From NCBI GenBank assembly GCA_002721105.1, contig PBJL01000030.1, positions 6,833-70,832 on the forward strand: a stretch of 64,000 nt of DNA. The letters are read 5' to 3'. Source of the stretch: Acidiferrobacteraceae bacterium (GTDB taxonomy: Bacteria > Pseudomonadota > Gammaproteobacteria > Arenicellales > UBA868). The translations under genes and the position numbers were made by a program. The notes beneath the pieces were generated by a model. It saw only the letters and a list, made by a program, of their open reading frames with translations, ran no database searches and was not told the DNA's origin. Positions 55,793-64,000 of the stretch are shown one piece after another (within the stretch, counting starts at the first letter, position 1; each line of letters begins with the position of its first letter).

Positions 55793-56629
55793 CTAGACAT
55801 TATTTTTGCCGACGGAGAGTTTTAATTCGTATCCGCCAAACTTACGAATATTTAGTACGCCATTATCAAATATCATGTACTGACCCTTAATGCCTTGCAA
55901 ACATCCAGATACGGACGAATGCTTGTCGAAATTATGAGATTTTATTGTTTCTGGATAATTAATTACAGGGTAATTAAGGCGAATCCCATCACCTGTACAT
56001 GATCCTATTAGGCTAGCATCAATCCAGTCTTGGTAGCGTAATAGATCAGGTTTCGCCTGCTCATAGAGACGTTTTCTCTCAAAAATGAGATCTAGACTAG
56101 TAGGATCGCCTCTTAACATTTTTCGCCATTCAGTGCGGTCATTAGCATAATTTTTGAGAACAACCTCTATTAATCCCGATTGTAATCGTGATTCTACCTG
56201 GAACATCGGCATAGCTTGAATTGCGCCTTGATCGATCCATCGTGTAGGAACTTGACTTGCTCGAGTGATACCAACTTTCAAACCAGATGTATTAGCTACA
56301 TAAATCACATGCGGTCGCATGCAATTCGCTTCCCCCCATTCTGGCTCACGACAAGTACCTTTTTCATAATGACAGGTCTCGGGCTTAACAATGCATGTAT
56401 CACAGGCTGCAAGGCTCCGCAAACAAGGAAAACAATGACCTTGATTAAAGCTCTTTTTTGTTTTTCTTCCACATTCGATGCAATATATGTTCCCAGTAAA
56501 TTGTAACGTTATATCTGATCCGATTAACTCGTTTAATGCTAGTGATTCTTGACCAATAGGCAACCAGTAAGAGACTGGGTTTGTGGGTTGAGTTAACATC
56601 TTTCGAATAATTCCGATAATCATACGCAT
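55793..56629 (-). CDS. DUF2797 family protein
   Basis: A 278 aa cytoplasmic protein of the DUF2797 family. A cysteine-rich segment (about 48-105: CIECGRKTKKSF, CFPCLRSLAACDTC, CHYEKGTC, NCMRPH) looks like zinc-binding sites. It leads into HVIYVANTSGLKVGITRASQ with QVPTRWIDQGA (about 107-135), a stretch resembling a GIY-YIG-like core (YV...KVGIT.....R). Function is unknown. It lies on the minus strand between the methyltransferase and lutA; spacing is too wide to claim an operon. Confidence 0.75.
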   Translation of the reverse strand: MRMIIGIIRKMLTQPTNPVSYWLPIGQESLALNELIGSDITLQFTGNIYCIECGRKTKKSFNQGHCFPCLRSLAACDTCIVKPETCHYEKGTCREPEWGEANCMRPHVIYVANTSGLKVGITRASQVPTRWIDQGAIQAMPMFQVESRLQSGLIEVVLKNYANDRTEWRKMLRGDPTSLDLIFERKRLYEQAKPDLLRYQDWIDASLIGSCTGDGIRLNYPVINYPETIKSHNFDKHSSVSGCLQGIKGQYMIFDNGVLNIRKFGGYELKLSVGKNNV

Positions 56630-56717
56630 GTAATCCTGTAAAACAATCTCTGAAAGTGGCCTAGAAAGGTTATTCTGTATTTAAAACAAGTACATCGCGC
56701 GTTTAATACTTCGGTTG

Positions 56718-57608
56718 CTAGTTTCGCTTTCGACTTCGCCTCCCTTGCCGATTCGCCTGCCTTACTAAACTAGAATCTCTGTGACTTTCAATCCATTTCT
56801 GACACCCTAGGTCATTACCCATCATAACATCAGCCGCTAGGATAGACTGCTTGATTTCCGAATCTAGTGGATTAGTAATTGCGGAAGTCATTCCCGCTCC
56901 CATTGCCATCGCAAGAAAAGTCGCATTCAATCCTTTACGATTAGGTAACCCAAAACTTATATTCGATGCCCCACAAGTAGTGTTAACATTGAGTTCCTCA
57001 CGCAATTGTTTGATTATGCTTATTACTTGTATTCCAGCAGAATTAATAGCACCAATTGGCATCACTAAGGGATCCACTAGGATATCTGTCCTAGGGATAC
57101 CATAATCTTCTGCCCTTTCTACTATCTTCTTCGCCACCGAAAAACGTACCCTAGGATCTTCTGATATGCCTGTCTCATCGTTAGAGATAGCTACAACTGC
57201 TGCTCCAAATTTTTTTACCAAAGGTAAAACCGCTTCCAGTCTTTCTTCTTCTCCGGTTACTGAGTTAACTAAAGCTTTTCCCTCATAGGCTGACAACCCA
57301 GCAGCCAGAGCATCTACAATTGACGAATCTATCGATAACGGCACATCAGTTATCGACTGTATTAATCGAATACAATCGGATAAGATCTTTGGTTCGTCTG
57401 CAAGTGGTATCCCTGCATTGACATCTAGAATTTGTGCGCCTGCTTTAATTTGTGCGACTGCGTCACGTTCAACTCGACTGTAGTCACCCCGACGCATTTC
57501 TTCTGCTAAAAGCTTACGGCCTGTCGGATTAATGCGTTCGCCGATGATACAAAATGGTCGATCATAGTCAATATGAACTTCCCGCGTTTTCGAACTAACA
57601 ACCGTCAT
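56718..57608 (-). CDS. Methyltetrahydrofolate:corrinoid methyltransferase (pterin-binding)
   Basis: A 296 aa TIM-barrel methyltransferase of the AcsE/MtvA/MtgA group that moves a methyl group between a corrinoid protein and THF. FCIIGERINPTGRK (about 19-32) starts the pterin domain; ILDVNAG (about 60-66), SIDSS (about 91-95) and TCGASNISFGLPNR (about 215-228; the Asn that orients the pterin) are present. The last 15 residues (RQANRQGRRSRKRN) form an unusual basic tail. The corrinoid protein gene lies 129 bases upstream on the same strand. No substrate-specific MttB/MtgB-type methyltransferase is in the window. Confidence 0.88.
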   Translation of the reverse strand: MTVVSSKTREVHIDYDRPFCIIGERINPTGRKLLAEEMRRGDYSRVERDAVAQIKAGAQILDVNAGIPLADEPKILSDCIRLIQSITDVPLSIDSSIVDALAAGLSAYEGKALVNSVTGEEERLEAVLPLVKKFGAAVVAISNDETGISEDPRVRFSVAKKIVERAEDYGIPRTDILVDPLVMPIGAINSAGIQVISIIKQLREELNVNTTCGASNISFGLPNRKGLNATFLAMAMGAGMTSAITNPLDSEIKQSILAADVMMGNDLGCQKWIESHRDSSLVRQANRQGRRSRKRN

Positions 57609-57737
57609 TTCTGTCTCACCTGTTACTGCTAAATTGCGATCTCCGTTGATTTTAGTGCTCTAGGTTCTAATGGGTCTAGATCGTCACTCCAACAAATCAC
57701 ATAATAATCTCGTCGAAAAATTTTTTGCGAGGCCGGT

Positions 57738-58457
57738 CTACGGTTTTGGAATTTGCCCTCTGCTTGCTAGAACCAATGTCTTAGCAGTTTCAACTGCTAC
57801 AGCAGCATCGCGACAGTACGCATCTGCACCAATAGCGTCGGAGAATTCCTCATTCAATGGAGCTCCACCAACTAAAACAATTAACTTTTGCCTTATGCCT
57901 TGCTCAACCAAGGTATCAATTACGACCTTCATATAAGGCATAGTTGTTGTAAGTAACGCAGACATACCAAGAATATCTGGTTTATGCTCATCTATGGCAT
58001 CAAGATATTTTTCAACACCATTATTAATGCCAATGTTAATGACTTCAAAGCCAGCTCCCTCCATCATCATAGCAACAAGATTCTTACCGATGTCATGTAT
58101 ATCACCTTTAACCGTACCGATAACCATTTTTCCAATTGTTTGAGCGCCAGTTTCCGCCAACAACGGTCTTAGAATAGCCATCCCACCTTTCATGGCGTTA
58201 GCAGACATCAATACCTCTGGAACAAACAATATGCCATCCCTGAAATCAATACCAACTATTCGCATACCTTCAACTAGTGCATCTTCAAGGACTTTTCCAG
58301 GCTCCCAGCCTCGCCCGAGCAGGATATTTGTACCCTCTTCTATCTCTTCCTTTAGTCCATCGTAAAGGTCGTCATGCATTTGTTCGACAAGATCTTCATC
58401 AGACAGAGTATTAAGATCTATTTCATCTGATGACTCAATTGATGTTTCGTCGTTCAT
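57738..58457 (-). CDS. Corrinoid protein of a methyltransferase system
   Basis: A 239 aa two-domain corrinoid protein (MttC/MtgC/MtbC type). The helical cap (about 22-105) contains FVPEVLMSANAMKGG. The Rossmann B12 domain shows the base-off motif GDIHDIGKN with His121, then MSALLTT (SxL position, about 160) and VGGAPLN (about 196). It carries methyl groups from a methylated solute or to methyl-THF. Encoded between fhs and its methyltransferase partner. A reductive activase (RamA-like) is not in the window. Confidence 0.92.
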   Translation of the reverse strand: MNDETSIESSDEIDLNTLSDEDLVEQMHDDLYDGLKEEIEEGTNILLGRGWEPGKVLEDALVEGMRIVGIDFRDGILFVPEVLMSANAMKGGMAILRPLLAETGAQTIGKMVIGTVKGDIHDIGKNLVAMMMEGAGFEVINIGINNGVEKYLDAIDEHKPDILGMSALLTTTMPYMKVVIDTLVEQGIRQKLIVLVGGAPLNEEFSDAIGADAYCRDAAVAVETAKTLVLASRGQIPKP

Positions 58458-58669
58458 TGTCTCTGATCAAAAATAGCGATCTATCGCTTCTATTGAATGG
58501 ATTTAAAAATACAAGGAAATATTACGGCGAAGCATCTTTCAAACATCAGTTGAGTGCGACCCCCAACAATCATTTTGCGACATTAAACCAGGACACATCA
58601 CTGAAAGTAAGAATTATTATCTACGGGAGTCTAAATCTCGGCCCGAAATAAACCGACTATGAAATCTGC

Positions 58670-60340
58670 TTAAAACAATCCTTCAATTTCTCCATCTGAA
58701 CCAATCCGAATGTTATTAGCAGCTGGGACTCTAGGAAGCCCAGGCATCGTCATGATATCTCCGCAAATTGCTACCACAAAACCAGCTCCTGCCGCCAAAC
58801 GAACTTCACGGATAGGAACCATATGGCCACTAGGAGCGCCTAAAAGGGCAGGATCAGTAGAAAAACTATACTGGGTCTTTGCCATACAAACAGGTAGGTT
58901 GCCAAAACCATCCTCCTGCAACTGACTAAACTGTTGCCGGACTTTTTTATCTGCGATAATGTCTTCAGCACCATAAATGTTTTGGGCAACAGTGCGTGTC
59001 TTTTCCCACAAAGGTGTGGCGTCATCATACAAAGTTTGGAATTTAGCCTGATCTGAATCAGCGATCTCAGCCACTTTTTGTGCTAATTCCTCCGCACCGG
59101 CACCCCCGTCAGCCCAATGAGTACAAGAAACTGCATCAACTCCTAAGTCAGTGCAAAAGTTTTTTATTACCTCAAACTCCTCTGTCGTATCTGATTCAAA
59201 ACCATTTACACCAACGATCACGGGAACTCCGAACTGCTCTAGGTTGCGTATGTGTTTGCCTAAGTTTTCGAGCCCTCTCTGCACAGCATCGGTATTAGGC
59301 ATGGACAATTCGCTTTTTGACAATCCACCGTGATACTTTAATGCACGAATAGTTGCCACAATTACAGCTGCATCCGGCCTAAGGCCGGATTTCCGACACT
59401 TAATATTCAAAAATTTCTCAGCACCGAGATCAGCTCCAAAGCCAGCCTCTGTAACAACATAATCAGCAATGCCAAGTCCAGTTTTTGTTGCAATTACAGA
59501 ATTGCAACCATGCGCAATGTTGGCAAATGGGCCTCCGTGTATTAGGGCCGGATTATTTTCCAAAGTCTGTACCAAATTTGGCCTGAATGCATCCTTAAGT
59601 AACACTGTCATCGATCCGTCGGCTGATAGATCGCGTGCAAAAATTGGCGATCGACTTCTCGAATAACCAACAATTATATTACCGAGACGATTTTGCAAAT
59701 CTTCAAGATTCTCTGCCAAACAAAAAATTGCCATGACTTCGGAAGCGACGGTAATATCAAAACCAGACTCACGCGGAAATCCATTCGAAATTCCGCCCAA
59801 TGAAGCTGTGATATTTCTTAAAGCTCTATCATTCATGTCAACGACACGGCGCCAATTTACACGACGCGCATCAAAACCCAAGTCATTGCTCCAATAAATA
59901 TGATTATCGATCATTGATGAAAGTAAATTATGAGCACTGCCGATGGCATGAAAATCGCCAGTAAAATGTAAATTAATGTCTTCCATTGGCACCACTTGTG
60001 CATAACCTCCACCTGCTGCGCCACCTTTCATACCAAAACACGGCCCGAGACTTGGTTCACGAAGACAAGCCAACGCCTGTTTTCCAATCCTATTCAACCC
60101 ATCCGTCAAACCGACTGAAGTAGTAGTCTTGCCCTCACCTGCAGGTGTCGGTGACATAGCAGTCACCAAGATTAACTTCCCAGGATGTTGATTACTAAGG
60201 CCTTCCACGCAATCCATTGATAATTTCGCTTTATCATCGCCAAAAGGAATCAAGTCGTTATTGGATAAATCAAGCTTTTCAGCAATCTCCACGACCGGCT
60301 TCAGTTTCGCTCGTCGAGCGATCTCAATGTCAGTTGTCAC
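58670..60340 (-). CDS. fhs: Formate-tetrahydrofolate ligase
   Basis: Interconverts formate, ATP and THF with 10-formyl-THF. The ATP motif [14 protein letters not shown] lies near 65-78, and [20 protein letters not shown] near 93-112 is the family signature. 556 aa is normal. The start is GTG after AGGAG. Placed beside the methyl-THF corrinoid genes, it may work toward formate, giving ATP from oxidised methyl groups, or supply serine and purine synthesis. Confidence 0.95.
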   Translation of the reverse strand: MTTDIEIARRAKLKPVVEIAEKLDLSNNDLIPFGDDKAKLSMDCVEGLSNQHPGKLILVTAMSPTPAGEGKTTTSVGLTDGLNRIGKQALACLREPSLGPCFGMKGGAAGGGYAQVVPMEDINLHFTGDFHAIGSAHNLLSSMIDNHIYWSNDLGFDARRVNWRRVVDMNDRALRNITASLGGISNGFPRESGFDITVASEVMAIFCLAENLEDLQNRLGNIIVGYSRSRSPIFARDLSADGSMTVLLKDAFRPNLVQTLENNPALIHGGPFANIAHGCNSVIATKTGLGIADYVVTEAGFGADLGAEKFLNIKCRKSGLRPDAAVIVATIRALKYHGGLSKSELSMPNTDAVQRGLENLGKHIRNLEQFGVPVIVGVNGFESDTTEEFEVIKNFCTDLGVDAVSCTHWADGGAGAEELAQKVAEIADSDQAKFQTLYDDATPLWEKTRTVAQNIYGAEDIIADKKVRQQFSQLQEDGFGNLPVCMAKTQYSFSTDPALLGAPSGHMVPIREVRLAAGAGFVVAICGDIMTMPGLPRVPAANNIRIGSDGEIEGLF

Positions 60341-60536
60341 GGTTTTTTTGTCTCCTTAGTACTCGAATTAATATCACGAAACATATTTCGGTCCGCACTG
60401 TAGCACCTTAAGATGCCGAATTAACGGTATTTACAACATTTGAAATTCATTTTCATAAAAAAAACTAATAAGCCATATCTAAGCGCATGGGATGATACCA
60501 CTGAACAACACCTCATTGAGATTATCCGCCATTAAC

Positions 60537-61781
60537 TTAAAGCTGATTAAAAAGGCGCACAAAAACACCTGATCGAGCTTTGGGATCAAAGCAAGTCGAT
60601 TTTGGTGGCATTTGCATACTAGCATCCGCGACAGCCACAAGTTCGTCGAATGATGGCGGATAACAAGCAAAACCTAGTTCCCAGCCGGCCTGGCAGCGTG
60701 CTACTAACCCATCTAGCCCTTTATTGCCTACAACGTAATCAAGGCGTTGATCTGTTCGAGGATTCTCAATTCCCAGTATAGGACCAAGAACATAATCCTG
60801 AAGCAACGAAACATCAAGTGATGTAACGGGATCGTCGGGAACCAAGTGAGGCAGAATATTTAGCTGATAAAAATTCTCTTGGAAAAACAAGACAAATTCA
60901 CCTCGCCTTCGAGGTCCAAAAAAATCACAGTCACTTCGGTGCAGTTTTTTCACAACAAATGCCTTCGATAATCGTTTCATTAATTTGTCAAAAGATAAGC
61001 CATGTGTGTCTCGCACACATCTGTTAAAAGGCATGATCCTCATTTCATCTATGGGAAATAAGGCCATCAAAAAATAATCCCAAGGATTATCATGTGCCTG
61101 ATAAAATCGTTGATCTACTGAATATCGAACTCCGGCTGCAACACGATGATGGCCATCAGTGAGATAAATCTTAGGAACTTTTAAAAATAATTCTTGTAAC
61201 TTTGACTGCTTTTTTGAATCCCTAATTGCCCATATTGTTTGCCGCACTTGGTCGTCATCATCAAAACTAAGAAGTGATGGCTGAAGAATAGACTCCTGGA
61301 CGATCGCTTCAATGTCGGGCGTGCTCCTATGGGCCGCACATATAGGGCTAGAAACTGCTCCAACAACTTTTAAATATTCGTAGATATGACCTTCATGATC
61401 AGATCGTGTACTTTCATGGCCTTTGATGGCACCTTTTTGATAATCAACCATGGACACTTCGGCAACTATTCCCGTTTGGGAAAAATCATTTTTCTTAAGT
61501 TGATAAACATAGAAGCAGGGAGTTGGCTGATATGTATAGGAATAACTTCTTAGCACGTTTTTTAGAAAGCTTAAGTTCTCACTCAACAATTCATGTGTTG
61601 ATAAGTTCAGGTCATCAGGTAAATCTTCAATTGTCCGCATGGCGTTAATGAAATTATCCGGATGATTTGCTGAAAATCTTAGCCTTTCTGCAGACGACAT
61701 GGAATCATAAGGGGGCGCTACCACCTTGGTCGCTAGGGCCTGATTAGCAAGATATGTCGAAAATGGGCGAATATGGATCAA
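60537..61781 (-). CDS. DUF1015 family protein
   Basis: A 414 aa cytoplasmic protein of DUF1015. The typical start HIRPFSTYLANQALATKVVA-type sequence with APPYDSMSS (about 22-30) and LTDGHHRVAAGVRY (about 217-230) are present. The function is unknown, but the gene is often found with serA and serC in other bacteria, and here it sits between fhs and serC on the same strand. The frame begins with TTG at 61781; no ATG is available before the conserved N terminus. Confidence 0.82.
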   Translation of the reverse strand: MIHIRPFSTYLANQALATKVVAPPYDSMSSAERLRFSANHPDNFINAMRTIEDLPDDLNLSTHELLSENLSFLKNVLRSYSYTYQPTPCFYVYQLKKNDFSQTGIVAEVSMVDYQKGAIKGHESTRSDHEGHIYEYLKVVGAVSSPICAAHRSTPDIEAIVQESILQPSLLSFDDDDQVRQTIWAIRDSKKQSKLQELFLKVPKIYLTDGHHRVAAGVRYSVDQRFYQAHDNPWDYFLMALFPIDEMRIMPFNRCVRDTHGLSFDKLMKRLSKAFVVKKLHRSDCDFFGPRRRGEFVLFFQENFYQLNILPHLVPDDPVTSLDVSLLQDYVLGPILGIENPRTDQRLDYVVGNKGLDGLVARCQAGWELGFACYPPSFDELVAVADASMQMPPKSTCFDPKARSGVFVRLFNQL

Positions 61782-61875
61782 ATATGAAATATCTTCTTGG
61801 AAATTTAAATTTAGATCTTATACCAACATGAGGCTTGTTGAGTTAAACATACAAAAACTATAGCTATAGCTCTAT

Positions 61876-62964
61876 CTATATCGGGTTATTAGCTTGAAAG
61901 ATATCCATGAAAGCAGCTAAGGTTTCGACACCATCTCTTGGCATAGCATTATAAATGCTAGCCCGACAACCTCCTACACTACGATGTCCCTTTAGGTTGG
62001 CTAACCCCTCCAGACTAGCTTGTTTAACAAACTCATTTTCAAGAGCGGGCGTAGGTAATCGGAAAACAACATTCATTATCGAACGACAATCTTTCTGAAC
62101 GGGGCATTGATAATACCCATTACTCTCATCAATCGCAAAATAAAGCAATCGAGCTTTTTCTTCAGCAACTCTCTCAATAACATGAATTCCTCCAATTTTC
62201 GACATCCATTTTAAAACTTTGCCAACAATATATATAGGAAAGACAGGGGGGGTATTAAACATAGAGTTTTTTTCTGCATGTATATCATACCTAAGATACT
62301 TACCCTGATTGCGGTTGATATCTCTAAGGAGAGTATCTCGAATAAATACAATAGCTAAACCGGCAGGCCCTAAATTCTTTTGTACTCCACCATACACTAA
62401 ACCGAAATTCTTCCATCGGATTGGTCGAGACATATAATCGGACGACATATCTGAAACAATAGGCACTTCAACTTCAGGCCATTCATGAAAACGGACTCCA
62501 CCAATTGTTTCATTAGACGTTATATGTAGATAAGTTGTATTGTCTTTTAGTTCAATCTCATCAGTTTTTGGCATTCGTGAATAATTATTGTCTTTCCCAT
62601 CCCACGCGACATATACGTCACCATAACTTTCTGCATCTGTGATAGCGCTCCGTGCCCAATGACCCGAATCGACATAGGCAGCTCTTTTTCCTTCATTTAG
62701 CAGATTCATCGGAACCATTGAGAACTGGAGCGTTGCCCCTCCTTGCAAAAAGAGAACGGAGAAGTCATCTGGCACATTAAAGATACTCCTTGTCAAGCTA
62801 ATGGTTTCATCATACACATCCATGAAATCCTTCCCTCGATGACTCATTTCAATTAAAGACATTCCCGCGCCCTTATAATCGACTAATTCTGCTTGAGCTT
62901 CTTCCAAAACTTCGAGAGGCAGAGTGCATGGGCCTGCACTAAAATTATAAATTCGATTATTCAT
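61876..62964 (-). CDS. serC: Phosphoserine aminotransferase
   Basis: PLP enzyme converting 3-phosphohydroxypyruvate to phosphoserine (and a step of pyridoxal phosphate synthesis). Start NFSAGPCTLPLEVLEEAQ, LFLQGGATLQFSMVPMN (about 72-88), and the PLP lysine in VYGGVQKNLGPAGL (about 190-203). 362 aa is typical. It lies 38 bases downstream of serA on the same strand. Confidence 0.95.
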   Translation of the reverse strand: MNNRIYNFSAGPCTLPLEVLEEAQAELVDYKGAGMSLIEMSHRGKDFMDVYDETISLTRSIFNVPDDFSVLFLQGGATLQFSMVPMNLLNEGKRAAYVDSGHWARSAITDAESYGDVYVAWDGKDNNYSRMPKTDEIELKDNTTYLHITSNETIGGVRFHEWPEVEVPIVSDMSSDYMSRPIRWKNFGLVYGGVQKNLGPAGLAIVFIRDTLLRDINRNQGKYLRYDIHAEKNSMFNTPPVFPIYIVGKVLKWMSKIGGIHVIERVAEEKARLLYFAIDESNGYYQCPVQKDCRSIMNVVFRLPTPALENEFVKQASLEGLANLKGHRSVGGCRASIYNAMPRDGVETLAAFMDIFQANNPI

Positions 62965-63002
62965 AGCATATCACCGGTAACAATATCAATCTGGCTGTAA
63001 CT

Positions 63003-63962
63003 CTAGTTAACACAATTAGGTAAGACGCCCCGACCAAAAGCCTCAATTACTTCTAGCACTCCCTCTGCGACCGCATTTTGTGCTTGCAAAGTAGATGCGC
63101 CGATATGATGGGTTCCATAAACACTTTTATGACGTGCCACGGCTGACTTAAACTCTCCATCAGCTACTAAAGGTTCATTACAATAAACATCCAGTCCTAC
63201 GCGTAAATCTTGCTTATCTAACGCCTGGATCAAGGCGTCTTCATCAATTATATCGCCTCGAGAGGTATTAATTAAAATTGTCCCCGGTTTTAATTTTTTC
63301 AGGAACTGCGCGTCAATCATCCCATGAGTTTTCGAATTTGATGGGACATGCACGCTAATCACATCACAACTCTGGATTAACATATCAATATCTGCCACCA
63401 TTTCTACGTTCAAATCTGTAAGTCGGCTTTGAATGCTATCGGGTCGATTTGGATTTTTAACAACATGTAACTTTAGACCGAATCCGACTGCCCGCTCCAA
63501 TACTGCTATGCCAACAGCCCCGAGCCCAATGACACCAAGACTACGTTGATATAAACCTCTAGCAGCCGCATATTGCTTCTTATTCCAACGGTCTGCCCGC
63601 AGATCAAACACGTTATCGGGTATCTGTCTATCGATAGCTATCATGAGTCCTATAACTAACTCAGCAACAGCGGCCGCATTTTTTCCTGGAACATTGCAAA
63701 CACTGATTGACTTCTTCCTTGCGAATTGTTTATCAATGGTATTTGTTCCGGCACCTGCTCGGACAATTAACTTAAGATTTTGTGATGCATCAATGATGCT
63801 CGCACTTACCGGAGTGCTGCGAACCACTAATATCTCCGCGCTATCCATCGCATCCGATAACGAATCTCCCATCAGCTCAGGCTTGAGTTCAACTACGTGC
63901 CCATCATCCAACAGCTTATTTACGGCGAAAGATGGAAATTTATCCGCTATAAGAACTTTCAA
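63003..63962 (-). CDS. serA: D-3-phosphoglycerate dehydrogenase, short form
   Basis: NAD-dependent first step of serine synthesis. The coenzyme motif is LGVIGLGAVGIAVLERA (about 142-158). The catalytic Arg lies in INTSRGDIIDEDAL (about 231-244), then the Glu and, finally, the His of GTHHIGAST (about 283-291). At 319 aa it lacks the ACT domain of long SerA proteins, so feedback inhibition by serine should be weak or absent. Another 2-hydroxyacid dehydrogenase role is possible, but the pairing with serC makes SerA the best call. Confidence 0.88.
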   Translation of the reverse strand: MKVLIADKFPSFAVNKLLDDGHVVELKPELMGDSLSDAMDSAEILVVRSTPVSASIIDASQNLKLIVRAGAGTNTIDKQFARKKSISVCNVPGKNAAAVAELVIGLMIAIDRQIPDNVFDLRADRWNKKQYAAARGLYQRSLGVIGLGAVGIAVLERAVGFGLKLHVVKNPNRPDSIQSRLTDLNVEMVADIDMLIQSCDVISVHVPSNSKTHGMIDAQFLKKLKPGTILINTSRGDIIDEDALIQALDKQDLRVGLDVYCNEPLVADGEFKSAVARHKSVYGTHHIGASTLQAQNAVAEGVLEVIEAFGRGVLPNCVN

Positions 63963-64000
63963 TAGCCCTCCGCAGATCTTTTTGTATTATTCCTAATTTT

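Noticed and set aside
1..64000. tRNA, rRNA, CRISPR array or insertion sequence
   Set aside because: No gap is long enough for an rRNA, no T-loop-like sequences were found in the gaps, and no direct-repeat/spacer pattern or transposase frame is present.

Overview
The window is an AT-rich chromosomal segment (about 40 % G+C by eye), densely packed with genes and without rRNA, tRNA, insertion sequences, phage genes or CRISPR arrays that I can see. It looks like a free-living, probably marine alphaproteobacterium. The reasons are the FabA and IspG sequence types, the xseB-ispA-dxs order, a perfect Irr-type iron box upstream of a rubrerythrin, and the many transporters and catabolic genes for small organic solutes. 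The lineage assignment is an inference, because no marker such as 16S rRNA is present.

Layout. 0-11.4 kb (mostly + strand): the 3' end of trpS, a ROK sugar kinase, a SAM methyltransferase, an exported MORN-repeat protein, an MMPL-type exporter, a small membrane protein, a pseudoazurin, RmuC, a large unknown membrane protein and an ABM-domain monooxygenase. A truncated thermonuclease remnant follows. 11.6-25.8 kb is the most unusual part. It holds a DMT exporter, an MFS transporter, a DddP-like M24 metalloenzyme and a PotABC-type importer, facing a minus-strand block with a MutL/GlmL-type reactivase, a fused glutamate-mutase-like B12 enzyme, an SDR, the importer's substrate-binding protein, a LarA-like protein and a beta-hydroxyacid dehydrogenase. 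26-31 kb: a lipoprotein, a stand-alone molybdopterin oxidoreductase, and an APH-kinase/acyl-CoA-dehydrogenase pair. 31-43 kb: Uup-type ABC-F, MFS, GreA, DapB, MoaA, an FAD reductase plus a 4x[4Fe-4S] protein resembling the electron-transfer subunits of a tungsten aldehyde oxidoreductase, a flippase-like membrane protein, GNAT and ParE. 43-52.8 kb: DUF3501 and rubrerythrin, then the isoprenoid genes xseB-ispA-dxs with folE2, thiolase, ispG, and fabA-fabB. 52.8-64 kb, all minus strand: lutABC, DUF2797, a methyl-THF:corrinoid methyltransferase, its corrinoid protein, formate-THF ligase, DUF1015, serC and serA.

How the parts work together. Two separate corrinoid systems are present. The first (18-21 kb) has the parts of an adenosylcobalamin carbon-skeleton mutase: base-off B12 domain, mutase barrel and MutL partner. 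It is embedded in an uptake and catabolic cluster whose substrate I cannot name. The second (56-60 kb) is a methyl-transfer system feeding one-carbon units to THF and, through Fhs, to formate and ATP; it lies beside serine biosynthesis. Several enzymes in the first cluster are close to known families but lack a hallmark residue. The M24 protein keeps all six metal ligands with DddP spacing but lacks the aspartate I recall as the DddP base. The SDR has Phe for the catalytic Tyr. The dehydrogenase has an altered substrate loop. This cluster is my best candidate for an undescribed catabolic pathway.
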